The notes under the pieces were generated by a model. The model was not told where the DNA came from and did not search any database. It saw only the letters and a list, made by a program, of their open reading frames with translations. Shown one piece after another: positions 33,881-44,560 of a stretch of DNA of 64,000 bases (its first letter is position 1; each line of letters opens with the position of its first letter). The position numbers and the translations under genes are program-made. Location: NCBI RefSeq assembly GCF_030272615.1, contig NC_081412.1, positions 689,696,083 through 689,760,082 of the forward strand. The letters run 5' to 3'. The stretch comes from Cryptomeria japonica. Its lineage: Eukaryota > Streptophyta > Pinopsida > Cupressales > Cupressaceae.

Positions 33881-33897
33881 GCCTATTCTGATACCAA
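33881..33897 (-). other. Primer binding site of element G1
   Basis: On the minus strand TTGGTATCAGAATAGGC lies one base inside the G1 5' LTR. The first ten bases match the tRNA-iMet complement and the rest has diverged. Confidence 0.75.
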
Positions 33898-33898
33898 C

Positions 33899-34150
33899 TG
33901 ATATGAAAAGAGGCAAGCTAACGAGTTGTGAGAGGTGAAATTTGTAGACAAAATACAAAAAATCTCTACAAAAAAAATTGACAATAACCTTTTCTAAATA
34001 ATGCACTATAAAACTTTTATTCCAATATGCTCCAGAAAGGAGCAAAATACATTATTATATAGGCATTATCTATGCCAAAATTAAGGATTTGTAATTTCAT
34101 CCAATTCTTCACGGGAGTGACCAAAATAATAGGAAGTTCTAACTTATACT
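33899..34150 (-). repeat. Element G1 5' LTR remnant
   Basis: 252 bp matching the first part of 14528-14940. It stops abruptly at the insertion of element D, and the remaining 160 bp of this LTR do not occur anywhere else in the window. Confidence 0.82.
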
Positions 34151-35399
34151 TGTTAGACACCTCAAATAATCAAAGGACAACTGAGAGCCGGGGGGGTGAA
34201 TCAATTGTCATCAGATTACAAAACTTTAAGCATTCAAAACCTTATTACCAAAACACATAAACTTAATACTGAAATGCATAAACCAAATACCAGAATAACT
34301 GATATAACAATTAAACATAAGCATACATCACAAAATAGTTACCATCCATCGATAACACATGACACCAAAATTTGTATGTGGAAAACCCAGTAAAGAGAAA
34401 AACCATGGTGGGAAGCCTACCCACAGTTAGATAATACTTCTGTAGTAAGTATGTAAATACAATATGAGGGGCCTACACATGCAGGAAGTCCAACAGCCTA
34501 GAGCGCACTACTCATCAAAAAAAGGAGCCTCACTGACTACAAAAACATCAAACTACAATCCAGAAAGAAGAGTGAACTGCAAGTATAGCATCTCCTATGC
34601 TTGAGTACAATTCCAGTTAAGCTCAATATCAGAGGCCTTAAATCTCTCTTACAAACCCAATTCAATCACCTATGATTGTTCAAACCTTCTACTTATGATT
34701 ACAACATTATTCGCACCTAGATAACCATAATCCCATATACCCATGATCTACAAAGAGATATTACATCATATTTATACCAACCCAGGGCCTAAACAATTAG
34801 GTCGGCCACCAAAAAGATACTACAATAAGTTCATAACATAAACCCGCAATCCGATGATTAACCAAATCAGCTTAGGTTGAAAACAATGTAAACCAATTCT
34901 TAAATCCTATTGATAATGCATCAGGAACATCCTCCAGCACGTTACATAAACCAATCCATAACTTAGATAACACTAGACCCAAATTTGGGTCACCATAAAC
35001 CAAATCCAACACCACCAATGAACTAGAACATGAACAAGATAACCAACAACATCCTAAAAGCCATCTAGAAGCCACACCAACACCACTTATCATGTGCATC
35101 AAAAGGTCTTCAACAAAACTTTGCCGGTAAAACCCTTACCTGTGACCAAAAGGCTTACTAGAACAAATGATAGGTTGTGAGTCATCAAATCCCAAACCAA
35201 CTGATCATGATACACATCTGAATAGCATGAATGACATATCCAAACTAATTCCTCAAACCAAAGCATACCAGATCAATATCATAAACCAACCACTCTACCA
35301 GAACCAACCAGAAACTAGTAAACAACCAAAATAACCGGTGTTGTCATCAATGACAAAACATCAATGCAACACATAATCAATTCATCTAAAATTCCAACA
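34151..35399 (-). repeat. Element D 3' LTR
   Basis: 1,249 bp, + strand ends TGTTAGACACCTC and ATTCCAACA. On the + strand, ATCTCCCCCTTTGGC follows its right end, which is the minus-strand polypurine tract AAAGGGGGAGAT. It has the shared GGGGGGGTGAATCA motif at 34190-34203. No second copy lies in the window. Confidence 0.82.
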
Positions 35400-35412
35400 A
35401 TCTCCCCCTTTG
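35400..35412 (-). other. Polypurine tract of element D
   Basis: Minus-strand AAAGGGGGAGAT directly before the 3' LTR start TGTTGGAAT. Further tracts of this type occur at about 35585 and 35666, the repeated-tract pattern typical of SIRE-like elements. Confidence 0.75.
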
Positions 35413-35809
35413 GCATTGATGGCAACACTAGATATGAAAAATATCTAAGTGCCAAGAAATGCCAAACAAGTCTACCCCAATGGAAGACAACCAACAATCT
35501 CCCACAAAATGATATAGCACTGAAGTTTTGATCTCTCTCCCTTTGAGTTATATTTTGTTAAGCTCTATTTTTCACATATATATCTCCCCCTTTGACATCA
35601 ATGCCAGAAATCTAACATAAACATCAAAGAAAAGTCATAAATCCTCTAATTCTTATAGTTGAATACTCCCCCTAAGTAGCAGCACCACCACATCAATTCG
35701 AAACGAATAATAGCTCTGATAATGCATACTAGGCTGATGCTAATCAACATCACTTAGGTCTCTACCAAAGGGGAAAAGACCTCCAATATGTCTCTAAAGT
35801 ACTCAAATG

Positions 35810-36383
35810 ATTATTTAGGCAAAGTTTTAGTGAAAATGTCTGCAATCTGCTCTTTAGCATTCACATAAACCAGTCTGACTTCATTTTCTTCCACCTCCTT
35901 TAAAAAGTTATACTTGATAGATATGTGCTTTGTCTTAGAATGAAATGCTAGATTATTTGATATATCAATAGCAGTAGAGTTATCACAGTGAATAACTACG
36001 GTTCATTACAATCCATCTTTATATCCTTCAAAATTTTCTTCATCCATAGAACTTGTGTACAATTAGTAGAAGCAACAACATACTCAACTTCAACAGTAGA
36101 TAAAGATGTGCATGACTGCTTCTTGCTAATCCATGAAACAAGTTTCTTTCAAAGAAAGAAAGCTCCACCAGATGTGCTGTTTCGCTCATCAACATCTCCT
36201 ACCCAATCTGCATCTGTATATGCCCATAATGTAAAGTCATCATTTTTAGGATACCACAAACCATACTCAGTTGTTCCCTGCAAATACTTGAAAAGTCCTT
36301 TTCACTGCACTCTCATTATTCTCTCTAGGATCACTCTGATATCTTGATATAATATAAACTACATTTAGTATATCTGGTCTAGT
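35810..36383 (-). pseudogene. Element D RNase H domain (Copia)
   Basis: Minus-strand motifs in order: YISRYQSDPREN, WAYTDADWVGDVDERNSTSGGAFFL, SCTSLSTVEVEYVVAS and, near the end, IFTKTLPK. The catalytic Asp of TDADW is present; the usual STAEAEY box reads STVEVEY. The frame contains stops (one after GGAFFL) and merges upstream with the reverse transcriptase. Confidence 0.8.
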
Positions 36384-37391
36384 CTAAGTCAGATATAACA
36401 AACCACCAATCATAGACTTGTACCTAGTAGGATTTATCGGTGTAGATGCATCATTCCTCATCAATTTTTCACTTGTAACCATCTGAGTACTAACCGGTTT
36501 GCAATTTTCCATACCAAATTTCTTCAACATCTCTCTAGTATACTTAGTTTGACAAATGAAAATACCTTTATCAGTTTGAGTAATCTGCAAACCTAAGAAA
36601 AATCTCATCTCCTCAATCATAGACATCTCAAATTCATTCTTCATATTGTTAGCTAGAGAATTTCATACATAACTTATCTTCACCTCCAAAAATGATATCA
36701 TCAACAAAGACTTCAATAACCAATATATCATCATCCGTGATCTTATAATATAAATTACTATTACCATTGCCTTTAGTGAAATCAAGCTTCAAAAGATATT
36801 TATCCAGTCTTGCATACCAAGCTCTAGGGGATTGTTTCAATCCATATAAAGCTTTCTTTGACTTGCAAACCATGTTTTTGTCATCTAAAAGTGAAAATCC
36901 ATCAGGTTGCTCAATATAAACTTCCTCTTCAAGATCTCCATTCAGAAATGCACACTTATCATCCATCTGATAAACCTTGTAGTTCTTATGTGCAACATAA
37001 GTAAGAAATAGTCTCACAACTTCAATCCTAGCTATCAGTGCAAAGTTTTCACCATAATCAATTCCTTCCTTCTAAGAATATCCTTTACAAACCAATCTAG
37101 GTTTATTCCTCACAATCCATCCTCATTCAATTTATTCCTAAAATCCCATTTAGTTCCAATAACATTCTTATCTTTAGGCTAGGGAACTAAAGTCCATGCA
37201 TTATTCTTTTCTATCTGATCTAATTCTTCTTCCATAGCTTTCATCTAGCTTTCATCTTTACAAGATTCAATTACTGATGTCAGTTCAACTTGATAAATAA
37301 AAAATACCTCATTAGCTACCAACCTTCTTCTTGTCATGACTCCTTTTCTTTTGTCTCAAATGATATGATCTTCTGAACGATTCAACCTTAT
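36384..37391 (-). pseudogene. Element D reverse transcriptase (Copia, 5' truncated)
   Basis: The order on the minus strand is the pre-RT region (KGVMTRRRLVANEV), WTLVP, then an open part at 37017-36649 ([33 protein letters not shown]) with the catalytic box VFVDDIIFG (FVDD for the usual YVDD), then 36644-36384 (FFLGLQITQTDKGIFICQ, YRSMIGG-like YKSMIGGLLYLT). The two open parts are separated by a small break. Everything upstream of the pre-RT region is missing. Confidence 0.85.
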
Positions 37392-37652
37392 TGAAGCAGT
37401 CACCAGTGAGGAGGGACCTCAAGGAGATTAGTCTAGATCGGTCAGCAAGAGTAAACACAATGAAAACACACAAATATGATGGAGGCAATCTAGAACAGAT
37501 AGTTTTATTGCATGAAATTTTATTACAACCAACCGGTAACAACCGGATTACAACATACCGACACATAGACTTGGTGACTTGGTAGAATAGGTCACAACTG
37601 AGACCTTGAATTGAAAGATCTATCTTCTAGGCATAGTCTATCTATTTGATAC
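37392..37652 (-). other. Presumed G2 3' LTR end, left piece
   Basis: Sequence that is neither D nor E. It contains TTTTATTGCATGAAATTTTATTACAACC (given here in two parts: TTTTATTGCATG, AAATTTTATTACAACC), which on the minus strand reads like a polyadenylation region, and CCGGT words. It continues at 44008 across element E, whose duplication is GATAC/GATAA. I infer it to be the 3' LTR of G2. A possible left edge is TG at 37392-37393. Confidence 0.4.
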
Positions 37653-38103
37653 TGTTGGTGTAAATAAATATTCACTATGGATATTATTACACTTTACTTA
37701 AGTTAACTTAGGATAATGCATCTCTTTGTATTTTGGATTTGAGACACTTAGGGAAGTGTGCACATAGGGAAAGAGCTTGTAGGAGAAATTCCACCTTTTG
37801 TGGTCTTTTTTTGCTGTTACACTCCACATTTGGTGGGTCATCCACCTCTTGTGGAATATTATATTATTTCTCCTACCTACCCCTAGTATTTCTTACCTAC
37901 CCTTGTTTCTCATTGAGCCACATGTCATGATTGTGTGCTCATACATCCATATGGCCTTGCCTATATAAGCAGGCCTATATTCATTTTATTGATGAATCCA
38001 ATTGATCATTTTCATATTGATGAGAATACAGTTTGTTCTTTTCATTCTTTTGTCTCTATTTTAATACTTTTCATTGTGCCCTTGATCTTGGAAAAATCTC
38101 ACA
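37653..38103 (+). repeat. Element E 5' LTR
   Basis: 451 bp, TGTTGGTGTAAATAAATA to AAAAATCTCACA. It contains a TATA-like CTATATAAGC near 37971. It differs from the 3' copy by a few substitutions and a 5-6 base indel near 37700. Confidence 0.93.
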
Positions 38104-38116
38104 TGGTATCAGAGCC
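38104..38116 (+). other. Primer binding site of element E
   Basis: TGGTATCAGAGCC immediately after the 5' LTR, a perfect match to the initiator-tRNA-Met complement. Confidence 0.95.
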
Positions 38117-39010
38117 ATTGGGGCTTCATTGATTGGTTTTTGGAGACATTGTGGAAGGCTTCTATTTTCAGATCTGAGGGATTGCACTTTTTGGAGGCAT
38201 CTTAGAGAATTTTTGACCTCACCATTGCATTCGGGAGGCCGTTTCCATAAAAATTGAGTAGAAATTTGATCTATTTTGGTGAAAATCAATTTTTGGGTGT
38301 GGAGAAAATTTTCTGCCCAATTCGGGCGGTACGGTGCAGAATTTTCGGATTTTTTTCAAAAAAATAAAAATAAAACAAAAATAAAAAATTGAAAATTATT
38401 TTTGGGATCTGTACCTTCTGCCTAGTCAGCAACGCACAGTCAGCCCCCAGTCAGCGCCTAGTTAGCATTTTCTTTGGAAATTTTTAGACCCCTCTCCATT
38501 GAGCAAGTTTGGATTTTTGGGTCAACTTTAGAGGCCCATAACTTTCTCAATTTTTAGATTCTCTTAGCTATACCTATCCAATCCTCAATTCTACAACTTC
38601 AAAGTCCTCATTTGAGCTCATATGACCTCCTTTTCAGGTGCCATTTTTTTTGAAAGTGCATGTTTTTTCATCTACTTTCATAATTTATGATCAGATTTCA
38701 GAGATTTTAAGTAGAAATTTTACTTTCAGATATTGGTCTTATTTGGCCTATTTGGTACTTGTAAATTGCTTGGATCTTAGTTTAGATCTCTTGCATTATT
38801 AGTTTGAGTCTCTTTTGGCCTTATTGAGGCAGTTGTAAAATTGAAATCAGAAGTCCACTTTGCCATTTTTGCAAGTGGCCCATTGTACATGCACTAAGTA
38901 TAAAGTGCCAAATCATCACTTTTGGGGGGCATTCTTTGATTGAGTGAATTTGGGGGGGTGTCTTGTGTGATTGTGCCTCTCTTTCCTTGCGCTCTTTCAT
39001 TTTTGTTGCA
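38117..39010 (+). other. Element E 5' leader
   Basis: About 890 bp of non-coding leader between primer site and gag. It contains repeated CAGTCAGC words near 38420-38460 and otherwise no visible ORF or structured element. Confidence 0.6.
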
Positions 39011-39950
39011 ATGAGTCCTCATAAATTTCCACCTTTAACTCCATATAATTATGCATCATGGAAAATTAAAGTATGGAGCAAATTAATGGAAAAAGGTCTC
39101 ATGCATTACATAAATGGAACAATAGCAGCACCACCTAATCCTAAGGCTGATCCTAATGCTCAGTTAGAATGGCTCACTAAGAATTTCATGGCTCTTGGAA
39201 CTTTGTGCAAGTATGTATCAGATGACCTCATCTTTCATATTGAAAAGTGTACTACAATTAAAGATGCTTGGGATATGTTTCAGAAATTGTATGGTCAAGT
39301 TGATGAAATCAGAGGTTATAAGATTGACAATGAGCTCACCAACTTGGATCCCAAGAGTTTTGATACAATCCAAGATTATGTCACCAAAGTAAATGAGCTA
39401 AGAGAAAAGCTTAAGGATTGTGGAATTGACAAAAATGATGCTCAGTTGATATTCAACTTGTTGGACAAGCTTGCACTAGAATATGCAGCATTTGTGTCTA
39501 GCTTCCAAACTCATCGTTTGATAGTGGGGAGTTCCTATGTTATGCCTTCATTTGATGCTTTCACAGAAATGTTGATATTGGAACAATCTAAGTTGTTGAA
39601 CATGGGGTTTCTCAAGTCTTCAAAGTCCAAGGCTTTGGTGGCTAATCAAGGGAATCAATCAAGTCAAGGCAAAGATTCCAACAAGAAGAAGAAGCAATCT
39701 AAGTCACAACCACAATAGGAAAAAGGACAATCATCCTCTCCATCACAAGGCGATTTTTAATCCTCTTCCAAGAAGGGGACACCACCTAAGAAGGATAATC
39801 CAACTTGTGCATATTTCAAGAAGTATTGTCATGATGAGCATCGATGCCACACAAAGCAAGTTGATGAGTTAACTAATCTTCTTAAGAAAAACAACATCAA
39901 CTTGCCATCCACCTACACAAAGAAGGATTCATCTCCTTCCTCTTCCTCAT
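39011..39950 (+). pseudogene. Element E gag
   Basis: The gag starts at ATG 39011 (MSPHKFPPLTPYNYASWKIK) and is open to 39718. It is of the UBN2 type: YASWKIKVWSKLMEKGL, CTTIKDAWDMFQKLYG, FDTIQDYVTKVNELREKL. After a TAG at 39716-39718 the same region continues through a Ser/Lys-rich stretch and a zinc-knuckle remnant CAYFKKYCHDEHRC (about 39808-39850), in which Phe and Tyr disturb the CX2C spacing. An upstream in-frame codon at 38963 is less likely because the family starts with this short MSP/MAS-type motif. Confidence 0.82.
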
Positions 39951-41471
39951 AGTCTAAGGGAAAAGGGAAAGCATTTGTGGCTACAACAAGTTCTTCACAA
40001 TAGTGGATACTTGACTCAGGTGCCTCATATCACATGGGTTCTACAAAGGAGCAATTTTCTTCATTGGAGCCATCTAAGGTACCTCACATTTACATAGGTG
40101 ATGATACACAAGTAGAGGTTGAAGGGAAAGGTTCAGTTGACATGGATGATGGAACATTTGAGAATGTTCTCTATGTTCATAACTTGTCTACCAACCTTCT
40201 CTCTATCTACCAAATCACTCACTATGGGAATGGGAAAAAGGTTGAGTTTACACTAGATTCAGTTGTGGTAAAGGAACTTGATGATGATGCCTTAGTAGCA
40301 GTGGGACAAGTCAATAACAACTCAAGGCTTTATTCATTCTCCCACTTTGTGCCAAGTTCACCTTCTAGGGCCTTGCTTACTCATTCAAATTCAGAAAGTA
40401 AGCTATGGCATGAGCGGTTTGGTCACCTCAACTACCGCTATCTTTAGCAGCTCAACACTAAAGACATGGTCACATGTCTACCTCAAATCAGTTTTTCAGA
40501 GGGTGTATGTTTAGGTTGTTCCATGGGCAAGCATCCTGAGGAAAATTTTGATAAAGGGAAAGCTTGGAGAGCTTTGGAAGTTCTTCAACTTGTTCACAAC
40601 GATGTAGTAGGTCCATTTCCAGCACCTTCATTTAGTAAGGCCCGCTATGTCCTCACCTTCATTGATGACTAATCCCACTTCACTTGGGTCTACTTTCTTA
40701 TTCATAAAAGTGAAGTATTTGATAGATTTCAGGACTTCAAGACTTGTGTGGAGAAACAATCCATGAAAGTGGTGAAGATTCTTCGTACAGATAATGGAAA
40801 GGAATATGTGAACAAGAGACTTGAGAATTTTTGTACATTTGAGGGGATTGATCTTCAGCATTCTATAGCATACACTCCACAATAGAACTCTCAAAGAAAT
40901 GGCTAGCTGTATGATTCATGCACGTTCTCTTGATCCCGCCTTTTGGGTCGAGGCTATCAGTTGTGCCACACACATCCAGAATCAGGTTCCTCACAAATGT
41001 TTGCAAGGTATTACTCCTTTTGAGGCTTGGGCTGGTAGGAAACTGATTGTGAGACATTTCAGAGTCTTTGGGTGTCCAACATGGGCTCGCATACCTCCAC
41101 CTAAAAGCAAGGCATTGGAACCTCAGAGTCGGCCTTGCATATTTGTTGGATATCCTGAGGGTGTTAAGGCATATAGATTGATGGATCCTGAGACACATGA
41201 GGTGTTCATTGAGAGGAGTGTTCACTTTGAGGAAATCTCTCCTAGCTTAGCCTCTCTACCTCCTCCACCTTCCTCCATTGTGGATAGTGATGCTAGTGAT
41301 TTAGATGATGAGAGTCCTTCAACTCTGACTTGTAGGGTTACACCTTTGCAGGGTCCACTTGTAGTTGAGGAGCCTCATTCTCCACCTCCACCTAGACCTC
41401 GTTGGGCTCAACAGACACTTGAGTCCATGGGTTCTCTTGTTGGGGATCCTTTAGATACACAGAGAACTTGA
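39951..41471 (+). pseudogene. Element E protease and integrase (broken)
   Basis: The protease active site WILDSGASYHMG is at about 40003-40040. The pre-integrase motif LWHERFGHLNYRYL (about 40405) and zinc Cys pair CLGCSMGKH follow, then core motifs VVGPFPAPS, YVLTFIDD and RTDNGKEYVN. Immediately after YTPQ (about 40882) the sequence jumps to RTLKEMASCM: the usual segment with the third catalytic residue (in QNG..ER) is deleted and the frame changes. The C-terminal part at 40899-41471 is open (GRKLIVRHFRVFGCPTWA, IFVGYPEG). Stops are present near 40446 and 40670. Confidence 0.85.
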
Positions 41472-42530
41472 TCACAACATCAGGATCTTCCACATGCATT
41501 CATTGCTACCGCTTCCGATCCACAAACATTTTGGGAAGCATCAGGGGTTCCTAAGTGGGACCAAGCTATGGAGGAAGAGTATAGTTCCTTGATGAGGAAA
41601 AACACATGGGATTTAGTCCACCTCCGTAAGGGGAGAAAGATGGTTTGATGTAAGTTGATCTATCAGACCAAGTATGCTGTGGATAGTAGTGTGGATAAGT
41701 ATAAGGCTTGGCTTGTTGCAAAAGGTTTCTCTCAGGTTGCAGGTGTTGACTATACTGAGACCTTTGTGCCTATAGCCAAGATGAACTCCATTCACTTGAC
41801 ACTTGCTATTGCTATAGCTCATGGTTGGGTTGTACATCAGATGGATGTGAAGAGTGCTTATCTTCATGGTGATCTTGATGAGGAGATTTATATGGAGCAG
41901 CCACAGGGTTTCATCTAGGATACTTCCTTGGTTTGTAGACTAAGGAAATCTCTCTATGGCCTTAAGCAAGCCCCTAGGGCTTGGTATGCCAAGATGGATT
42001 CCTTTCTTCTCTCAGCAGGGTTCACCAAGTGTCATTCTGATCCGAATGTCTACATTTTGTGACAAGATGACTCTCACTTGATACTTGTGCTCTATGTTGA
42101 TGACGTGATCATTATAGGGAGTACTTCATCCATCATTAGCAGGGTCAAATCTACTTTGCATGATAGATTTGCTATGACTGACTTGGGTCTTTTGCACTAC
42201 TTTCTCAGGATAGAGATTTCATAGTCACCTTCTGGGATTACACTATCATAGCCCAAGTATGCTCTTGATCTACTTGCATGCTTTCATATGGCTGATTCTA
42301 AGCTTGCATCAACTCCCTTTCTTTCTGGAGTCAAGCTTGAGGCTCAGTGTTCTTCTCCACTAGCTGATGCCACTTTGTAATGTTAGCTTGTGGGTAGTCT
42401 CATCTACTTGATCCATACATGCCCTAATATTTCATTTATAGTTGGCATGTTTTCCCACTTCATGTAGGAACCACATGAGCTTAATTGGAAATCTGCCAAA
42501 TGCATCCTTCATTACATCCAGGTTACACAT
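41472..42530 (+). pseudogene. Element E reverse transcriptase (Copia, several stops)
   Basis: Motifs in order: VPKWDQAMEEEYSSL, VDKYKAWLVAKGFSQ, DYTETFVPIAKMNS, VHQMDVKSAYLHGDLDEEIY, SLYGLKQAPRAWYAKMD and the intact catalytic box LYVDDVIIIG (about 42091-42120), then DLGLLHYFLRIEIS. In-frame stops replace single residues at several places, for example at 41646-41648, 41917-41919 and 42060-42062, mostly one base from a sense codon. Confidence 0.88.
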
Positions 42531-43245
42531 CACTATGGGATTCACTATGCAACAGGCACAGGACTTCACCTGGTTGGTTACATAGACTCCGATTGGGCTG
42601 ATGATCTTGATGATCGTAAGTCTACTTTTGGTTATAGTTTTCACCTTGGTTTCGGCTCCATTTGTTGGCAAAGCAAGAAGCAACATGCTATTGCTCTCTC
42701 TTCGACTGAGGCTGAGTATCAAGGCATTGTTAACACAACGACTAATACCATTTGGCTCCAGTAGATTCTCACAGAGTTTGGGTTCACCACATAGTTGGGA
42801 TTCACTATGCAATAGGCACAGGACTTCGATTGGGCTGGCGATCTTGATGATCATAAGTCTACTTCTGGTTACAGTTTTCACCTTGGTTCCAGCCCCATTT
42901 GTTGGCAGAGCAAGAAGCAACATGCTATTGCTCTCTCTTCGACTGAGGCTGAGTATCAAGGCGCTGTTAACATAGTGACTAATACCATTTGGCTCCAACA
43001 GATTCTCATAGAGTTTGGGTTCACCACTCCATGACTGACAGTTCTACATTGCGACAATCAGAGTGCTATTGCAATCTCAAAGAACCCGGTCCAACACCAA
43101 CGGACCAAACACATCGAGATTCATATGCACTATGTCTGAGATCTCATTCAAGAGCAAGTCATTGATTTGCAATATTGTCCTACAACAGAGCAGGTTGTAG
43201 ACATATTCACCAAACCTTTCACCGAGAGTAAGTTCTAGCAGTTGT
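42531..43245 (+). pseudogene. Element E RNase H with internal tandem duplication
   Basis: RNase H motifs appear twice: GYIDSDWADDLDDRKSTFGY with ALSSTEAEYQG (about 42570-42725), then DFDWAGDLDDHKSTSGY with ALSSTEAEYQG (about 42825-42965). The first unit runs from about 42536 to 42796 and the second from about 42797 to 43031; the second lacks about 23 bases. Copy 2 is followed by the normal C-terminus (LHCDNQSAIAISKNP, HIEIHMHYV, VDIFTKPF). A stop precedes each junction, so no normal product results. Confidence 0.88.
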
Positions 43246-43561
43246 GAGCTCTCTTGGGGGTGTGGGATGTGTCATTAGGGGGGGTCATCTGACTTCTCCT
43301 TCCTCTCTTATGGGGGGGACTTTTTCCTCTTTGAGGTTTTGTCCTTCTTCTTTGAGATTCTTTTGTACTTTCATCTCTCTTTTGGGGGGGAGTTTTTTCC
43401 CACTGGGTTTTCTCCCTTTCTCCATTTGTGAGAGATTGCATTGCATGGTTTTGCTTGCATTTGCATATTGTACATGGGTACCTATCATGGCCTAGTAGCC
43501 GGGACCCATCTTGCATCGTTGACTTAAGTCTTCATTCCCCTAAGTTGCACTTAAGGGGGGG
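43246..43561 (+). other. Element E 3' untranslated region with repeated G-tracts
   Basis: Non-coding, with G7-type tracts at about 43278-43284, 43311-43317 and 43384-43390. The terminal polypurine tract AAGGGGGGG (about 43553-43561) abuts the 3' LTR. Open frames here on either strand are low complexity and not genes. Confidence 0.7.
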
Positions 43562-44007
43562 TGTTGGTGTAAATAAATATTCATTATGGATATTATTACA
43601 CTTTACTTAACTTAGGATAATGCATCTCTTCATAGTTTGGATTTGAGACACTTAGGAAAGTGTGCACATAGGGATAGAGCTTGTAGGAGAAATTCCACCT
43701 TTTGTGGTCTTATTTTGCTATTACACTCCACATTTGGTGGGTCATCCACCTCTTGTGGAATATTATATTATTTCTCCTACCTACCCCTAGTATTTCTTAC
43801 CTACCCTTGTTTCTCATTGAGCCACATGTCATGATTGTGTGCTCGTACATCCATATGGCCTTGCCTATATAAGAAGGCCTATATTCATTGTATTGATGAA
43901 TCCAGTTGATCATTTTCATATTGATGAGAATAGAGTTTGTTCTTATCATTCTTTTGTCTCTATTTTAATACTTTTCATTGTGCCCTTGATCTTGGAAAAA
44001 TCTCACA
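43562..44007 (+). repeat. Element E 3' LTR
   Basis: 446 bp, TGTTGGTGTAAATAAATA to AAAAATCTCACA, nearly identical to 37653-38103. Confidence 0.93.
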
Positions 44008-44560
44008 GATAATTTGATTGATTCTAATTGATTATATTCTAAAGTATGATTACAAATATATATATCTATCTAAAGGATCCATTTGGTCCAAAAGGGATCA
44101 AACCCTGAATAACAAGACCTAACATGCAAAATGAACAAGGTCAGCCTCCACCAAGAGATTCCTCCATAAAATCCAAATGATGAAATGGAGAAGGTTGGCC
44201 ACATGCCAAGGAACATCAAAATCAATGCTCAAGGCTCTGCAAGCTTTAGAATGGGTTCCAGTAGATCACCAAAATAGGTCTCAGGCAACTGGTAACAAGA
44301 AACTGTCATGGAAACCGGTGGCGATAACTTACTAAAAAGTGATCCAAATGAGATGCAATTATAAAGAAAGAAGGATGATCAAGTCTTCAAGTAGAAACCA
44401 AATCCACAGGATCTAGTGAGAGAAAACTAGGACATATAGAAAGAAAACTAAAACTACAAACAAAACAAAAAGGAAAATGTTTTTGGTTGATACAAGATTG
44501 TTGTGAACTGGGGATGCTCTTGCATCAGACATTCAGGGTTAATGAAAAAAAGTGAGCCTC
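44008..44560 (-). other. Presumed G2 3' untranslated region and 3' LTR start, right piece
   Basis: The non-coding sequence after the G2 pol stop (minus strand) runs into element E and continues at 37652. It holds CCGGT-containing segments and AT microsatellite-like ATATATATATCTATC near 44058. I could not fix the polypurine tract or LTR edge. Confidence 0.4.

Larger units (their letters stand above)
14528..34150 (-). mobile_element. Element G1: degenerate Ty3/Gypsy retrotransposon split by nested insertions
   Basis: On the minus strand the order is 5' LTR remnant (33899-34150), tRNA-iMet primer site (33881-33897), leader, gag (28126 to 27241), protease (about 18810-18166), reverse transcriptase, RNase H, integrase, purine tract (14941-14950) and 3' LTR (14528-14940). 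This is the Gypsy order, with integrase last. The element is interrupted by F in its leader, by B between the gag knuckle and protease, by a small insert near 16270-16645 in integrase, and by D in its 5' LTR at 34150. Without B and F it would be roughly 6.2 kb up to the break. All domains carry stops or frameshifts. Confidence 0.85.
34151..37391 (-). mobile_element. Element D: truncated SIRE-like Copia retrotransposon
   Basis: The minus strand carries a 3' LTR (34151-35399) and the C-terminal half of a Copia polyprotein (reverse transcriptase, then RNase H). The pol similarity ends near 37391, before integrase and gag, and unrelated sequence with a possible LTR edge follows. I infer that G2 inserted into D, so that the rest of D lies beyond the window. 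Several GGGGGAG tracts before the LTR fit SIRE/Maximus. Confidence 0.8.
37653..44007 (+). mobile_element. Element E: Copia retrotransposon with short LTRs (6.35 kb)
   Basis: A near-complete Copia element on the + strand: 5' LTR 37653-38103, primer site 38104-38116, gag, protease, integrase, reverse transcriptase, duplicated RNase H, purine tract (AAGGGGGGG) and 3' LTR 43562-44007. Flanks GATAC and GATAA fit a 5-bp duplication with one change. The LTRs are very similar to each other, suggesting a fairly recent insertion, yet pol has many stops, a missing integrase segment and an RNase H duplication, so the copied template was probably already defective. Confidence 0.92.

Noticed and set aside
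42432-42998. 188-codon minus-strand open frame containing an internal repeat
   Set aside because: Antisense shadow of the duplicated RNase H in element E; the repeat in it is that duplication.
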